Assembly (NCBI GenBank): GCA_028287525.1
Contig: JAQBPM010000267.1
Coordinates: 1-43,247 of the forward strand
Origin: Vulcanimicrobiota bacterium
GTDB lineage: Bacteria; Vulcanimicrobiota; Vulcanimicrobiia; Vulcanimicrobiales; Vulcanimicrobiaceae
Length of the DNA stretch: 43,247 nt
Direction: 5' to 3'
The stretch's first letter is position 1; the number at the start of each line of letters is the position of its first letter. The translations under genes and the position numbers were made by a program. This document shows positions 17,019 to 25,777 of the stretch, piece after piece. The notes beneath the pieces are model-generated. The model had not been told where the DNA came from, ran no database searches, and saw only the letters and a program-made list of their open reading frames with translations.

Positions 17019-17875
17019 GTTCTCCCGAACCGGACTCCCTCGCGATCGTCATCGCGTCGAAGAATCGGCGTGACGATCTTGCCCTCGCACTTCGCTCGAT
17101 CCGCGAACAACGGACCCAGCCCGACCGGATCATCGTCATCGATCAATCCGATCCCCCGTACGCGCTGGTCGAGGACGACGTACTGCGTTATCGGCACGAT
17201 CCGACGATTCCGGGTCTCACCGTGGCGCGCAACGCCGCCATCGCGCTCAACGATTGTGCCAACGTCCTCTTCATCGACGACGACGTCGAGTTCGTCAGCG
17301 ACGTCGTCGCGCATCTGCGCGACAACTTCCGCGCGCATTCCGATGCGATCGGGCTGCGCTGCGCCATCTCGCCCCCGCAAGTCAGGCACTTCGTGGAGCA
17401 GCCCGGCTTCGGAAGCCGCATTTGGGGCGCTTGGCAGCGCGTCTTTTGGCGCGGTTTCTTCGACAATAACACCGCCGAGCTGAACGACCGCGGAGAGGTC
17501 GGGTTCGCGCCGGGGTGTGCGATGGCGTTCCGCTCCACGCTGTTCGAGACGGAGCGCTTCGACCCGGCACTGGTCGACTACAGTTACGGAGAGGATTGGG
17601 AGTTCTCGAAGCGCGCGCGCCGGCACGGCCGGCTGTACCACGTCGCCGACGCCGTGCTCGTTCATCACGAGTCGACGCTCAATCGCTACGGACAGCGGCG
17701 ACTGCTCGCGCAGCGCTGGCGCAACATGCTGTATTTCTACGACAAGCTCGAGCACGATCGCACCGCGTTCGATCGCTTTTGGCGCCTGTGGTGGATGCTC
17801 GGCGAAACCGCCGTGTGGCTGCGCAAAGGGTACGGCCTGCCCAAGCAGGAGGCGAGATGGCCGAAGGGCCGCTGA
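17015..17875 (+). CDS. Family 2 glycosyltransferase
   Basis: 286 aa from ATG 17015, overlapping the fusion gene's stop by four bases. The GT-A start LAIVIASKNRRDDLALALRS is followed by RIIVIDQSDPP, GLTVARNAAIAL, the metal-binding FIDDDVEF (~87-94) and, near 190, the acceptor-side GEDWEFSKRARRHG. The enzyme would add a sugar from a nucleotide donor to the lipid-linked repeat on the cytoplasmic face. Donor and linkage cannot be told. No membrane segment is evident; the C-terminus is basic and may sit at the membrane. The next gene starts 19 bases before its stop. Confidence 0.88.
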   Translation: MSSPEPDSLAIVIASKNRRDDLALALRSIREQRTQPDRIIVIDQSDPPYALVEDDVLRYRHDPTIPGLTVARNAAIALNDCANVLFIDDDVEFVSDVVAHLRDNFRAHSDAIGLRCAISPPQVRHFVEQPGFGSRIWGAWQRVFWRGFFDNNTAELNDRGEVGFAPGCAMAFRSTLFETERFDPALVDYSYGEDWEFSKRARRHGRLYHVADAVLVHHESTLNRYGQRRLLAQRWRNMLYFYDKLEHDRTAFDRFWRLWWMLGETAVWLRKGYGLPKQEARWPKGR

Positions 17876-19062
17876 CGATCTTCATCGTCCACCCCTCCGA
17901 GCTGCTCACCGATCATCGCCCGCACGGCGACGGCATCGTTGCGTACGGCTTCATCGCGGCGCTGGCGCGGCGCGGTCACCGCGTGCACGTAGCGTGCCAG
18001 GAAGTCGACGTGCGCGGCCCCGTCTCGGCCAACGTGGTGCTGCACCCGATAGTCTGCAGAAAGAGCGGCATCGCAGGCTGGCTCGAGTACGCCCTTCGCG
18101 TGCGGATGCTCTTCCGTCAGATCGACCGCCGCGAGCGGATCGACGTCGCGCATCAGCTCAACCCGGTGTTCTCCGGCCTGAGCCTTGCGCTGCTGGGCTG
18201 CAGCGTTCCCATCGTTCTGGGCACGTACGTTGCGCCGTGGCCGCACGATGCACCGCCCAGCACGGGTCTTGGGGCGCGCTTTTTGCGCTTGGCGAAGGCC
18301 GCGGTCTTGCGCGTGCAGCAGGGACGCGCGGCCGCTCTCCTCGCGACGACGCGCATCGCGACCGAAACGCGTATCGACGCCGCACCCGCGATTCGCGCGA
18401 AGGTGCGCGAGCAGAAGCACGGCGTCGACACCGCGCTGTTCGCGCCGGCGCCGCAGGAGCCGCCGGAGGCGGCAGCGCGCACGCGCGTGCTGTTCGTCGC
18501 CAACGTCAGCCCGGTGAAGGGCGTCTACACGCTGCTCGACGCGTTCGGTCGCGTGCGCGCGTCCGTCCCCGAAGCGACGCTCGTGATCGCCGGCGGGGGA
18601 CGCCACTTGGCGGACGTGCGCCGGCGCACCAGTGAGCTCGGACTGAACGGATGCGTCGACGTGATCGGGAACGTTGCCCGTCACGAGATCCCGGCGTTGA
18701 TGCATCGCAGCGCGGTGTACACGCTGCCGTCGTTCGGCGATCCGTACGCGACGAGCGTGATCGAAGCGTTCGCGGCCGGGATGCCGGTCGTCGTGACGCA
18801 TTCCGGCGGACTTGCCGAGCTGGTCGACGACCTTGGCGGACTGCGCGTCACGCCCGGCGACCCCGAAGAGCTCGCGCGAGCGCTCGTCTCCCTTCTCCGC
18901 TCACCCGAACGCGCGCGCCGGATGGGCGCCCACAACCGCGGCCGTGCCGAACGCGAGTTCAGCTGGGATGCCGCCGTGGCGACGCTCGAGGCGACGTACG
19001 CAAGCGTCCTGCGCCCCGTTTCCGCCGCAGGAAGGATCGCATGCCCGCCGTCACTGTCTTGA
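17857..19062 (+). CDS. Family 4 glycosyltransferase
   Basis: 401 aa. GT-B fold: the N-terminal domain opens LTIFIVHPSELLTDHRPHGD and contains DVAHQLNPVFSGLSLALLG. The C-terminal donor domain has RVLFVANVSPVKGVYTLLDA and ATLVIAGGGRHL. Its nucleotide-sugar binding stretch is LPSFGDPYATSVIEAFAAG, the E-x7-E region typical of GT4. Cytoplasmic or peripheral. ATG 17857 lies inside the end of the previous gene; an AGGAGGCGAG ribosome site is present just upstream (17847-17856). Sugar specificity unknown. It overlaps the next gene by 22 bases. Confidence 0.88.
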   Translation: MAEGPLTIFIVHPSELLTDHRPHGDGIVAYGFIAALARRGHRVHVACQEVDVRGPVSANVVLHPIVCRKSGIAGWLEYALRVRMLFRQIDRRERIDVAHQLNPVFSGLSLALLGCSVPIVLGTYVAPWPHDAPPSTGLGARFLRLAKAAVLRVQQGRAAALLATTRIATETRIDAAPAIRAKVREQKHGVDTALFAPAPQEPPEAAARTRVLFVANVSPVKGVYTLLDAFGRVRASVPEATLVIAGGGRHLADVRRRTSELGLNGCVDVIGNVARHEIPALMHRSAVYTLPSFGDPYATSVIEAFAAGMPVVVTHSGGLAELVDDLGGLRVTPGDPEELARALVSLLRSPERARRMGAHNRGRAEREFSWDAAVATLEATYASVLRPVSAAGRIACPPSLS

Positions 19063-19982
19063 TCGCGGCCTATCAGGCCGAGCTGTTCGTAGGGCGCGCC
19101 GTCGCATCGGCTCTCACGCAGACGTTGCGCGACATCGAGGTGCTGGTCGTCGACGACGGCTCGCGCGATCGGACGGCCGACGTCGCGCGCGCGGCGGCAG
19201 GCGGGGATCCGCGCCTCTCCGTGATCCGCCTCGAGCGCAATCGCGGCGTTTCGGCGGCGCGCAACGCCGGGCTGCGGGCGGCACGCGGCCGCTGGGTCGC
19301 GCCCCTCGATGCGGACGATACGTTCGCCGGGCAGCGTCTCGAGCAGCTCGCCGGCGAAGCGGACCGGCTCGGCGCCGACCTGCTCGCCGACGACGTCGTC
19401 GCCGTGCGCGGCAGGGTCCCGACGTTGGGTGGCTTCGCAGCGCCGCTGCGCGGCCGCCGGCCGAATGCTGCGCAATTCGTTGCGCTCGACATTTTCGGTT
19501 CCGACGCCATGTCGATAGGCTACATGAAGCCGCTCATGCGCCGCTCGTTCCTGGAGCAGCGTGGGCTCGAGTATCCCGAGGACATCTACGCCGGAGAGGA
19601 CTTTCATCTCTACGTCCGGTGCCTGCTCCACGGTGCGCAGCTGCGCTTCGTCGGCGAAGGATACTATCGTGCCAACGTGCGCGACGAGTCGCTTTCGCGC
19701 AGCGACCCGGAACGCGTGTACGCGGCCTTCGCACGCTCCATCGCGGCGTTGCGTGCCGAGGCGGAGGGGCTCGGCGACCGGGCCGCAGTGCGGGCGCTCG
19801 ACCGGCGCAGCGCCGATCTGGCTGCGTATCGTGCGTACTCGCGCTTCTCGGATGCGATGCACGCCGGCCGCGTGATCGAAGCGCTGCGCACCCTGCGCGG
19901 CCTCGCGTCACGCGCGTATACCTGGCGGCGCCTGGGCATGGCCGCCAGGCGCCGGCTGGTGCGCGGAACGGCGAGCGCATGA
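19041..19982 (+). CDS. Family 2 glycosyltransferase, first of a tandem pair
   Basis: 313 aa from ATG 19041 (AGGAAGGA five bases before). GT-A motifs are VTVLIAAYQAELFVGRAVAS, IEVLVVDDGSRDRTADVA, GVSAARNAG and the metal site LDADDTF (~89-95). The C-terminal half has YPEDIYAGEDFHLYVRCLL and ends in a basic helix (AYTWRRLGMAARRRL). The following gene is a clear paralogue along its whole length. It probably adds one sugar of the repeat; donor unknown. The stop overlaps the next ATG (ATGA). Confidence 0.9.
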   Translation: MPAVTVLIAAYQAELFVGRAVASALTQTLRDIEVLVVDDGSRDRTADVARAAAGGDPRLSVIRLERNRGVSAARNAGLRAARGRWVAPLDADDTFAGQRLEQLAGEADRLGADLLADDVVAVRGRVPTLGGFAAPLRGRRPNAAQFVALDIFGSDAMSIGYMKPLMRRSFLEQRGLEYPEDIYAGEDFHLYVRCLLHGAQLRFVGEGYYRANVRDESLSRSDPERVYAAFARSIAALRAEAEGLGDRAAVRALDRRSADLAAYRAYSRFSDAMHAGRVIEALRTLRGLASRAYTWRRLGMAARRRLVRGTASA

Positions 19983-20962
19983 CTTCCGGGGTCCGTGCCA
20001 GCATCGTCATTCCGGCATACAACGCCCAGCGCTTCATCGCGGGCGCCATCACGTCGGCGCGCGCGCAGACGCTCCGCGACATCGAGATCATCGTCGTCGA
20101 CGACGGATCGCGCGACGGGACGGCGACGGCGGCACTGGACGCCGCCGGCAACGACCCGCGCGTGCGCGTGATTTGCTACGAGATGAATCGGGGTGCCGCT
20201 CACGCGCGCAACGTCGCGCTCGCGGCAGCGAGCGGCACCTGGATCGCCCCGCTCGACGCGGACGACGCGTTTTCGCCCGACCGGCTCGCGCGCCTCGTAC
20301 CGCTCGCCGAAACGGTCGGCGCCGATCTGCTCGCCGACAACATCGAGCTCGACCTGCCGGGCGTCCCGGCGTTGACCGCATTCCGGCACGGCGAGCAGCA
20401 TCCGCGGCATCCGCTGAGCCTGCTCCGGTTCCTGGCGCTCGACACGCCCGGTTCGGAAGATCTTCCCGCCGGCTTCATGCACCCGGTGATGCGCCGCACC
20501 TTCCTCGAGCGGCACGGGCTGACGTATCCGGAAGACATCCATGCCGGCGAAGACTTTCACCTCTACGTGCGCGCGATGCTGCGCGGAGCGCGGCTGTTCT
20601 GCATCAGCGACGCCTACTATCGCGCGCGCGTGCGGGCCGATTCCCTCTCGCGCGCCGACCCCGCGCGGAACGCCGAGGCCTTCACCCGTTCGATCGCGGC
20701 ATTGCGCGCCGAGGCCGACGCGTTGGGGCAACGCCGAATTTCGCGCGCGCTCAGCCGGCGCGCCGATGCTCTCGCTTCGTACGCCGAGTACTCGCGTCTC
20801 GCCGACGCGCTGCGCGAGCGGCGCTTGGCCGAAGCCTTCCGACGCTTCGCGCGCATGGCAACCCGGCGCTACACGTGGCAGCGCCTGCGCGGCGCGGCCG
20901 CGCGCCGGCTGATACCGCGTCGCCCCGGAGCGCTGCGCACCCTCGGAGGATCCCGACCGTGA
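19979..20962 (+). CDS. Family 2 glycosyltransferase, second of a tandem pair
   Basis: 327 aa. It begins ASIVIPAYNAQRFIAGAITS and has IEIIVVDDGSRDGTATAALD, AHARNVALAA, LDADDAFSPDRLARL and YPEDIHAGEDFHLYVRAML. The C-terminal RYTWQRLRGAAARRL matches the tail of the gene before it. The pair therefore arose by duplication; the two differ most in the middle (~115-165), where acceptor choice is often set, so they may add different sugars or act in succession. Cytoplasmic, probably membrane-associated through the basic tail. Translationally coupled on both sides by four-base overlaps. Confidence 0.9.
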   Translation: MTSGVRASIVIPAYNAQRFIAGAITSARAQTLRDIEIIVVDDGSRDGTATAALDAAGNDPRVRVICYEMNRGAAHARNVALAAASGTWIAPLDADDAFSPDRLARLVPLAETVGADLLADNIELDLPGVPALTAFRHGEQHPRHPLSLLRFLALDTPGSEDLPAGFMHPVMRRTFLERHGLTYPEDIHAGEDFHLYVRAMLRGARLFCISDAYYRARVRADSLSRADPARNAEAFTRSIAALRAEADALGQRRISRALSRRADALASYAEYSRLADALRERRLAEAFRRFARMATRRYTWQRLRGAAARRLIPRRPGALRTLGGSRP

Positions 20963-22194
20963 CCACCGTCGTCGTAGCGCGCCACGCGCCATACCCGCCC
21001 CGCAGCGGAAGCCCGCTGCGCACGTGGCTGATGATCCGGGCCCTGAGGGGCCTCGGACCGGTGCACGTGTTTTCGGTCGGCGGCGATGCGGCGGCCGAGG
21101 CCATGCCGGGCGTCGAACGATGGGTGCACGTCGGCGACCGCGAGTATCCGGGAACCGCGCGCGGCGGACTGCGCCGGCTCGAGAAGCTGCTTCGTCCGCG
21201 CGAGTTTCCCCTCGAAGACGACGCCGCGACGCACGATCTCAACCGCCGCTTGACGGAGTTCCTCGAACGAGCGGCGCCCGACCTCATCGTGCTCTCGCAT
21301 TGGGCCGACGCGCTCCCTGCCGCGCTCGCCGGCCGCGCGAACATCATCGTCGACGCGCACAACATCGAGCCGCTGCTCGAGGAAGACCTGCTCCGCAGCC
21401 GCGGACGCCTCACGGCAGCGATGCGGATGCGGCTGTGGCGATTTCGCCGTCGCCACCGTCACGTGTTCCGGAGCGCTCGCCGCGTCTGGGTTCCGAGTGA
21501 GGACGACGTGCGCGGACTCCGGCGTCTCGCGCCGGGGATTGCCGAGCCCTTCGTTTGGCCGAACGTCGTCGACGTCGACGAGTACGCCGACCTTCGCAGC
21601 GGAGCGACGCAGCCGCCGCCCGGCCTGGAGCCGAACGGGCGCACGCTGGTCTACGTCGGCTGGTACCACTACGCTCCGAACGCCCGCGCGGCGGCAGCGC
21701 TCATCGAGCGCGTCTTTCCGCGCCTCGTCGCCGGTTTTGCCGACGCCAGGCTGATCCTGGTCGGCCGTGATCCCACCGATCTCATGCTCGCCGCCGCGGA
21801 GCGCGATCCGCGAATCATCGTGACCGGCGGCGTTGCGGACGTCCGGCCGTACTTGCGGCTGGCCGACGCGTGCGCGGTTCCCCTCACCGAAGGCGGCGGT
21901 ACGCGCTTGAAGATTCTGGAAGCATTTGCCGCGCAGATCCCGGTGATCAGCACGACCAAGGGCGCCGAGGGGCTCGGCGTCGAGGATGGCGTGCAACTGA
22001 TCATCGCCGACGACGACGACCGGTTCGCGGCGGCTGCGGCGGCGATCTTCCGCAACCCGATTCCGGCGCTCGAGCGTGCGAGCCGCGCCTACGCGTTCGT
22101 CTGTGAGCGCTACTCGCTCGGCAAGCTGGAACGCCTTCTCCCGCAGGCGCTCGCGCCGGGCCAAACGACAATGACTCGTGCCGGATCGCGTTGA
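20959..22194 (+). CDS. Family 4 glycosyltransferase (Stp1/HpnH-like group of exopolysaccharide loci)
   Basis: 411 aa from GTG 20959, with GGAGG at 20946-20950. The N-terminal domain has VVVARHAPYPPRSGSPLRTW and NIIVDAHNIEPLLEEDLL. The C-terminal domain has TLVYVGWYHYAPNARAAAAL and ILVGRDPTDLM. VPLTEGGGTRLKILEAFAAQ, the nucleotide-sugar site, follows near 320. The 'YVGWYHYAPN' and 'EGGGTRLKILEAF' strings are usual in GT4 enzymes of exopolysaccharide loci. Donor sugar unknown. It overlaps the next gene by 17 bases. Confidence 0.87.
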   Translation: MTTVVVARHAPYPPRSGSPLRTWLMIRALRGLGPVHVFSVGGDAAAEAMPGVERWVHVGDREYPGTARGGLRRLEKLLRPREFPLEDDAATHDLNRRLTEFLERAAPDLIVLSHWADALPAALAGRANIIVDAHNIEPLLEEDLLRSRGRLTAAMRMRLWRFRRRHRHVFRSARRVWVPSEDDVRGLRRLAPGIAEPFVWPNVVDVDEYADLRSGATQPPPGLEPNGRTLVYVGWYHYAPNARAAAALIERVFPRLVAGFADARLILVGRDPTDLMLAAAERDPRIIVTGGVADVRPYLRLADACAVPLTEGGGTRLKILEAFAAQIPVISTTKGAEGLGVEDGVQLIIADDDDRFAAAAAAIFRNPIPALERASRAYAFVCERYSLGKLERLLPQALAPGQTTMTRAGSR

Positions 22195-24286
22195 CCGGTG
22201 GAGCCTGCTTCGGCCGGTTGCAAAACGCTGTTATCTTCCCTGGCGCCACGTCGTTTCCGCGTCGGATCGGCGTTTGGAGCGAGCGGTTCGAGGCGCCGCT
22301 TGGGTGAGCATCGACATCTTCGATACCGCGGTGTTCCGGAGCGTTCCCGAACCGGAGGACGTTTTCGAGATCGTCGGCATCCGCGCTCAAGGCAGAGCCG
22401 GAATGCCGTCGAGCCCACAGCAGTTCCGGTCGCAGCGGGCCGAGGCGGAGCGATCGGCCCGCGAAGAAGCATGGCAGCATTCGCGCGCCCAGGAGGTTAC
22501 GCTGGACCAGATCTACGCGTGCCTGCACGACGCGCTGCCGGAACTCGACGTAGAGGACACGATGAGGGAGGAGCTCGCGGTCGAGCGGGCGGTCTGCGTC
22601 GCCAATCCGGACATCAAGGCATTCTATGAGCGCCTGCAGCGGGATGGCCGAAACGTCGCGTTCGTCTCCGATACATATCTGCCCGCGTCGTTCATCGACG
22701 ATCTTTTGACGTCGGTCGGCTACGGCGGATGCCACGAGGTGTTCGTCTCGAGCGAGTTCGGCGCGACGAAGTATCACGGCAGCTTATTTTCCCAGGTCGC
22801 GGCAGCGCTCGACGCGCCGCCCGCCCGAATCCTGCACGTCGGGGACCGGTTTCAGTCCGACTTTCATAACGGCCGCAAAGCGGGACTCCAGACCTATTGG
22901 TACCGCAAGGCGATCGCGCCGCGCGAGCAGTTTCGGTCCGAGGCGACGCTCGCGGGAAGCGTTCTTGCTCGAATCGAGGCGCTGGCGATCGACCGCGGGG
23001 ACGGAGAACGTGATTGCTTCGAGGCGTTTGCCGCGGGCGTCTTGGGTCCGCTCTTTCTCGGGCTGACGCAATGGCTGGCTCGCTCCGTCAAAGAGCAGGG
23101 CGCTGAGCTCGTGTTGATCTGCGCTCGAGACGGCTACGTCATCCATCAGATCTACGAGCGTCTGCGGCGTTCCGGCGACTTGCCGCCGTCGTCCTATTTC
23201 ATGGCATCCAGGCGCGCCCTGAGCTTCCCGTCGCTGACGAAGGTCGACGAGCGCGCGCTCGAGGTGACGCTCTGCGTCGGTGCAGAGGGCGCAACGGTGC
23301 AGGCTTTCTTCGAGCGCATCGGTCTCGACATCGGTTCCTTCCCGGTTGAGTTGCGCGAGACGGGCTGCGACCCGATGACCAGAGTCGCCACGGCGCCCGA
23401 CTACGCCAAGCTCCGCACGCTCTTCACTCGCCTCGAGCCGTACGTGCTGCAGGCGGCCGCAGCTGAACGTCCGTTGGCGCTGGACTACTTTCGCTCGACC
23501 GGCTTTTCCGCGAGTTCCGAGCAGCTTGCGTTCTTCGACGTCGGTTGGGGCGGTTCGCTGCTCGAAGCGACATCGGCGCTGGTCCGCGAATTCGGGGCGC
23601 GCACCGAGTGTCGTGCCTACTATCTGGCCACGGACGAGCGCATTCTGAACCTTCGGAGAGAAGCGGGCACCGCGACGTCGTGGCTGTCGCACGCCGGAGC
23701 GCCCGCCGACGTGCACCAGGCCGTCCATGCGGCGCTTTGGCTGCTGGAGGTCTTCTTCTGTGCTCCGCATGGTTCGGTCACCGGCTATCGCCGTGACGAG
23801 CGTGGAGCCGCGTCCCCAGTCTTGCGCGAGTTCGATCACGATTCGCATCAAGCACGGGCTGTTGCGAGCATTCACGAAGCGTCGCTGCGCTTCGTCGACC
23901 GGTGGCTTGGGATTTTCGGCGGCACGGGCCTGGAGATTTCACGAGACGATGCTTTCCGGCGGCTCCGGCGGTTCGTCGAACGGCCGACCAATCACGAAAT
24001 CGCCGCGTTCGGCGAGTTCACGCATCTGGATCACCTCGGATCGACCGCGATCGAACGTCCCTTGGCGCCGGCGGTCTCGCCGTGGGAGATGCTGACGCAC
24101 CCGAAGTCCGTTATCGCTCGATATCGCAGCTCTTTCTGGAAATTGGGGTTTCTGCAGCGACTGCTTCGCAGCGGCGCCTGGGCTCGGAAGCTCTCGCACG
24201 TCCTTCGCCGGCGGGTGCTGCTTCGTTCGGTCTGGCGCCGTCTGCGCGGGACCGTCTCTTTCACGTTTGCCACCCGTCCATCGTGA
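22178..24286 (+). CDS. HAD-superfamily domain protein of polysaccharide loci (COG5610-like)
   Basis: 702 aa from GTG 22178. Residues ~42-260 form a HAD domain: WVSIDIFDTAVFR (motif I, Asp46), FVSDTYLPASF (motif II) and ILHVGDRFQSDFHNG (motif IV). At motif I the +2 residue is Phe, not the Asp used by phosphatases, as in haloacid-dehalogenase-type members. The remaining ~440 residues are not a family I can name. They contain ELVLICARDGYVIHQIYERL and LAFFDVGWGGSLLEATSALV, strings shared by large HAD proteins found in capsule and exopolysaccharide gene sets. A role in phosphate-group handling or as a phosphotransferase for the repeat is possible but unproven. The start is weakly supported; it overlaps the previous gene. 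Confidence 0.7.
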   Translation: MPDRVDRWSLLRPVAKRCYLPWRHVVSASDRRLERAVRGAAWVSIDIFDTAVFRSVPEPEDVFEIVGIRAQGRAGMPSSPQQFRSQRAEAERSAREEAWQHSRAQEVTLDQIYACLHDALPELDVEDTMREELAVERAVCVANPDIKAFYERLQRDGRNVAFVSDTYLPASFIDDLLTSVGYGGCHEVFVSSEFGATKYHGSLFSQVAAALDAPPARILHVGDRFQSDFHNGRKAGLQTYWYRKAIAPREQFRSEATLAGSVLARIEALAIDRGDGERDCFEAFAAGVLGPLFLGLTQWLARSVKEQGAELVLICARDGYVIHQIYERLRRSGDLPPSSYFMASRRALSFPSLTKVDERALEVTLCVGAEGATVQAFFERIGLDIGSFPVELRETGCDPMTRVATAPDYAKLRTLFTRLEPYVLQAAAAERPLALDYFRSTGFSASSEQLAFFDVGWGGSLLEATSALVREFGARTECRAYYLATDERILNLRREAGTATSWLSHAGAPADVHQAVHAALWLLEVFFCAPHGSVTGYRRDERGAASPVLREFDHDSHQARAVASIHEASLRFVDRWLGIFGGTGLEISRDDAFRRLRRFVERPTNHEIAAFGEFTHLDHLGSTAIERPLAPAVSPWEMLTHPKSVIARYRSSFWKLGFLQRLLRSGAWARKLSHVLRRRVLLRSVWRRLRGTVSFTFATRPS

Positions 24287-25560
24287 GTTCGAGCTTGCCG
24301 ACTGAAAGGCCGCAGACTTTGAAGATCGCTCATGTGAGCAAGAGCGATGCGTGGGGTGGCGGCGCAAGCCGCACCGCGCAAGACCTGACGGCATCGCTCA
24401 ACGCTCGCGGACACAAAACGACGCATTTCTGCGCCTGGGCGGGCGCAGGCTTTGGGGACACCCGACGACCGCTGTTCGGTACCGGGCTTATCCAGCGCGG
24501 GATCCGGAAGGCGCATCGGGTGGCGGGCAGGCTCGGATTCCCCGAGCTGGTGCCGTTCGAGCTGCCAATGGCGATCGCTCAGGGACTCGTGCGCGATTAT
24601 GACGTCGTTCATTTCCACGATCTCACGACCGCGATATCACCGCTGACGATCCGATACGTGTCCTCTCGGCGGCCGACGTTCTGGACGCTGCATGACTGCT
24701 CACCCGTTACCGGAGGGTGCATTTTTCCGCTCGGCTGCGAACGCTACAAGACGCGATGCGGGACGAACGGCGGTTGCCCGCAGCTTAGCGACTGGCCGCT
24801 GGAGTGCAAGATCGACAACACCGGATTCATGCAGAGCGTCAAGCAATCGCTGCACCGCACCCGTCGCGTGCACAACATCGCCGGCTCCAACTGGATGGCC
24901 GACTTTGCGGTCGAGAGCGGCAAAATGCCGATTCGTCCCACCGTCATCCCGTATAGCGCCGATACGCGCTTATTCCGCCCGGCGGATGATCGCAGCGCGC
25001 TGCGCCGGAGCCTCGGACTGCCGGTCGACGGTCCGATCGTCCTCGTGTCCGGCTCACTGCTGCGGGACGAGCGAAAGGGAATACGCCATTCGTTGGCAGC
25101 GATTGCGGCGTGCGCCGACCTCTCACCGTTCGTGCTCGTCATCGGCGGAGAGCCCGACGATCGTTTCAGGGCCGCGATCGGCTCTCTCCCGCACAAGATG
25201 ACGGGCTACGTCTCCGATCAGGAGCAACTCGCACGCTGGTACGCCGCAGCCGACGTGTTTCTGTTTTGCTCGTTAGCGGAGACGGGACCGCTTTCCGTCG
25301 CCGAAACGATGGCGTGCGGAACGCCGTTCGTCGGCTTCGACGCCGGAGGCATATCCGACATGGTCGTTCCGCACGAGACAGGCATCGTGGTCGGGCAAGG
25401 CGACGAGGCGGGCTTAGCGCGCGCGCTTCGCCACATTCTGAGCGGCGGACGAGCGGAGGCCTGGGGACGAGCGGCGCGCCGGCGTGCCGAGTCGCGCTAT
25501 TCGTACGAAGCCTACACCGACCGGCACGTCAGCCTCTACGAACAGGCGCTGGTGAGGTAA
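24283..25560 (+). CDS. Family 4 glycosyltransferase (WcaC-like)
   Basis: 425 aa from GTG 24283 (four-base overlap). After a short lead it reads LKIAHVSKSDAWGGGASRTA and DVVHFHDLTTAISPL. A cysteine-rich stretch follows, FWTLHDCSPVTGGCIFPLGC then CGTNGGCPQL, as in WcaC/MtfB-type mannosyl- or galactosyltransferases. The donor domain has PIVLVSGSLLRDERKGIRHS and FLFCSLAETGPLSVAETMAC. The cysteines may bind a metal. Last gene of the operon. An in-frame TTG at 24319 is an alternative start that would drop only the unconserved lead. Confidence 0.87.
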   Translation: MSSSLPTERPQTLKIAHVSKSDAWGGGASRTAQDLTASLNARGHKTTHFCAWAGAGFGDTRRPLFGTGLIQRGIRKAHRVAGRLGFPELVPFELPMAIAQGLVRDYDVVHFHDLTTAISPLTIRYVSSRRPTFWTLHDCSPVTGGCIFPLGCERYKTRCGTNGGCPQLSDWPLECKIDNTGFMQSVKQSLHRTRRVHNIAGSNWMADFAVESGKMPIRPTVIPYSADTRLFRPADDRSALRRSLGLPVDGPIVLVSGSLLRDERKGIRHSLAAIAACADLSPFVLVIGGEPDDRFRAAIGSLPHKMTGYVSDQEQLARWYAAADVFLFCSLAETGPLSVAETMACGTPFVGFDAGGISDMVVPHETGIVVGQGDEAGLARALRHILSGGRAEAWGRAARRRAESRYSYEAYTDRHVSLYEQALVR

Positions 25561-25570
25561 GAGCCCACGA

Positions 25571-25777
25571 TCAGGACCCCTCGCCGCCTATCGCATCTGC
25601 GGAGCCGGCATGATGGAACTCCGAAGATCGGTCGCTCTCGAGGTCGATATAGTGTGCCTCGGTCGCAGCGGGATATTCGGCAGAGTCTATTTCCAGCCGA
25701 GAAAACCGGCCTGATGCGGCCTCCGATGCGAGCGACGCTCGGGACCATCCGGCACCGGGCAACGTGAGGCGGCTCAT
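25571..25777 (-). CDS. Possible 68-aa protein coupled to the GT4 gene
   Basis: An ATG at 25777 overlaps the stop of the upstream minus-strand glycosyltransferase as ATGA, the coupling used by most gene pairs here, and the frame runs 68 codons (MSRLTLPGAGWSRASLASEA at the start, HHAGSADAIGGEGS at the end). It has no recognisable domain or signal. Composition (Ser/Ala/Glu/Gly-rich) is compatible with a short disordered protein. The only support is the overlap and the open frame, so chance is a real alternative. The rest of the 213-bp convergent gap shows no clear terminator. Confidence 0.3.
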   Translation of the reverse strand: MSRLTLPGAGWSRASLASEAASGRFSRLEIDSAEYPAATEAHYIDLESDRSSEFHHAGSADAIGGEGS

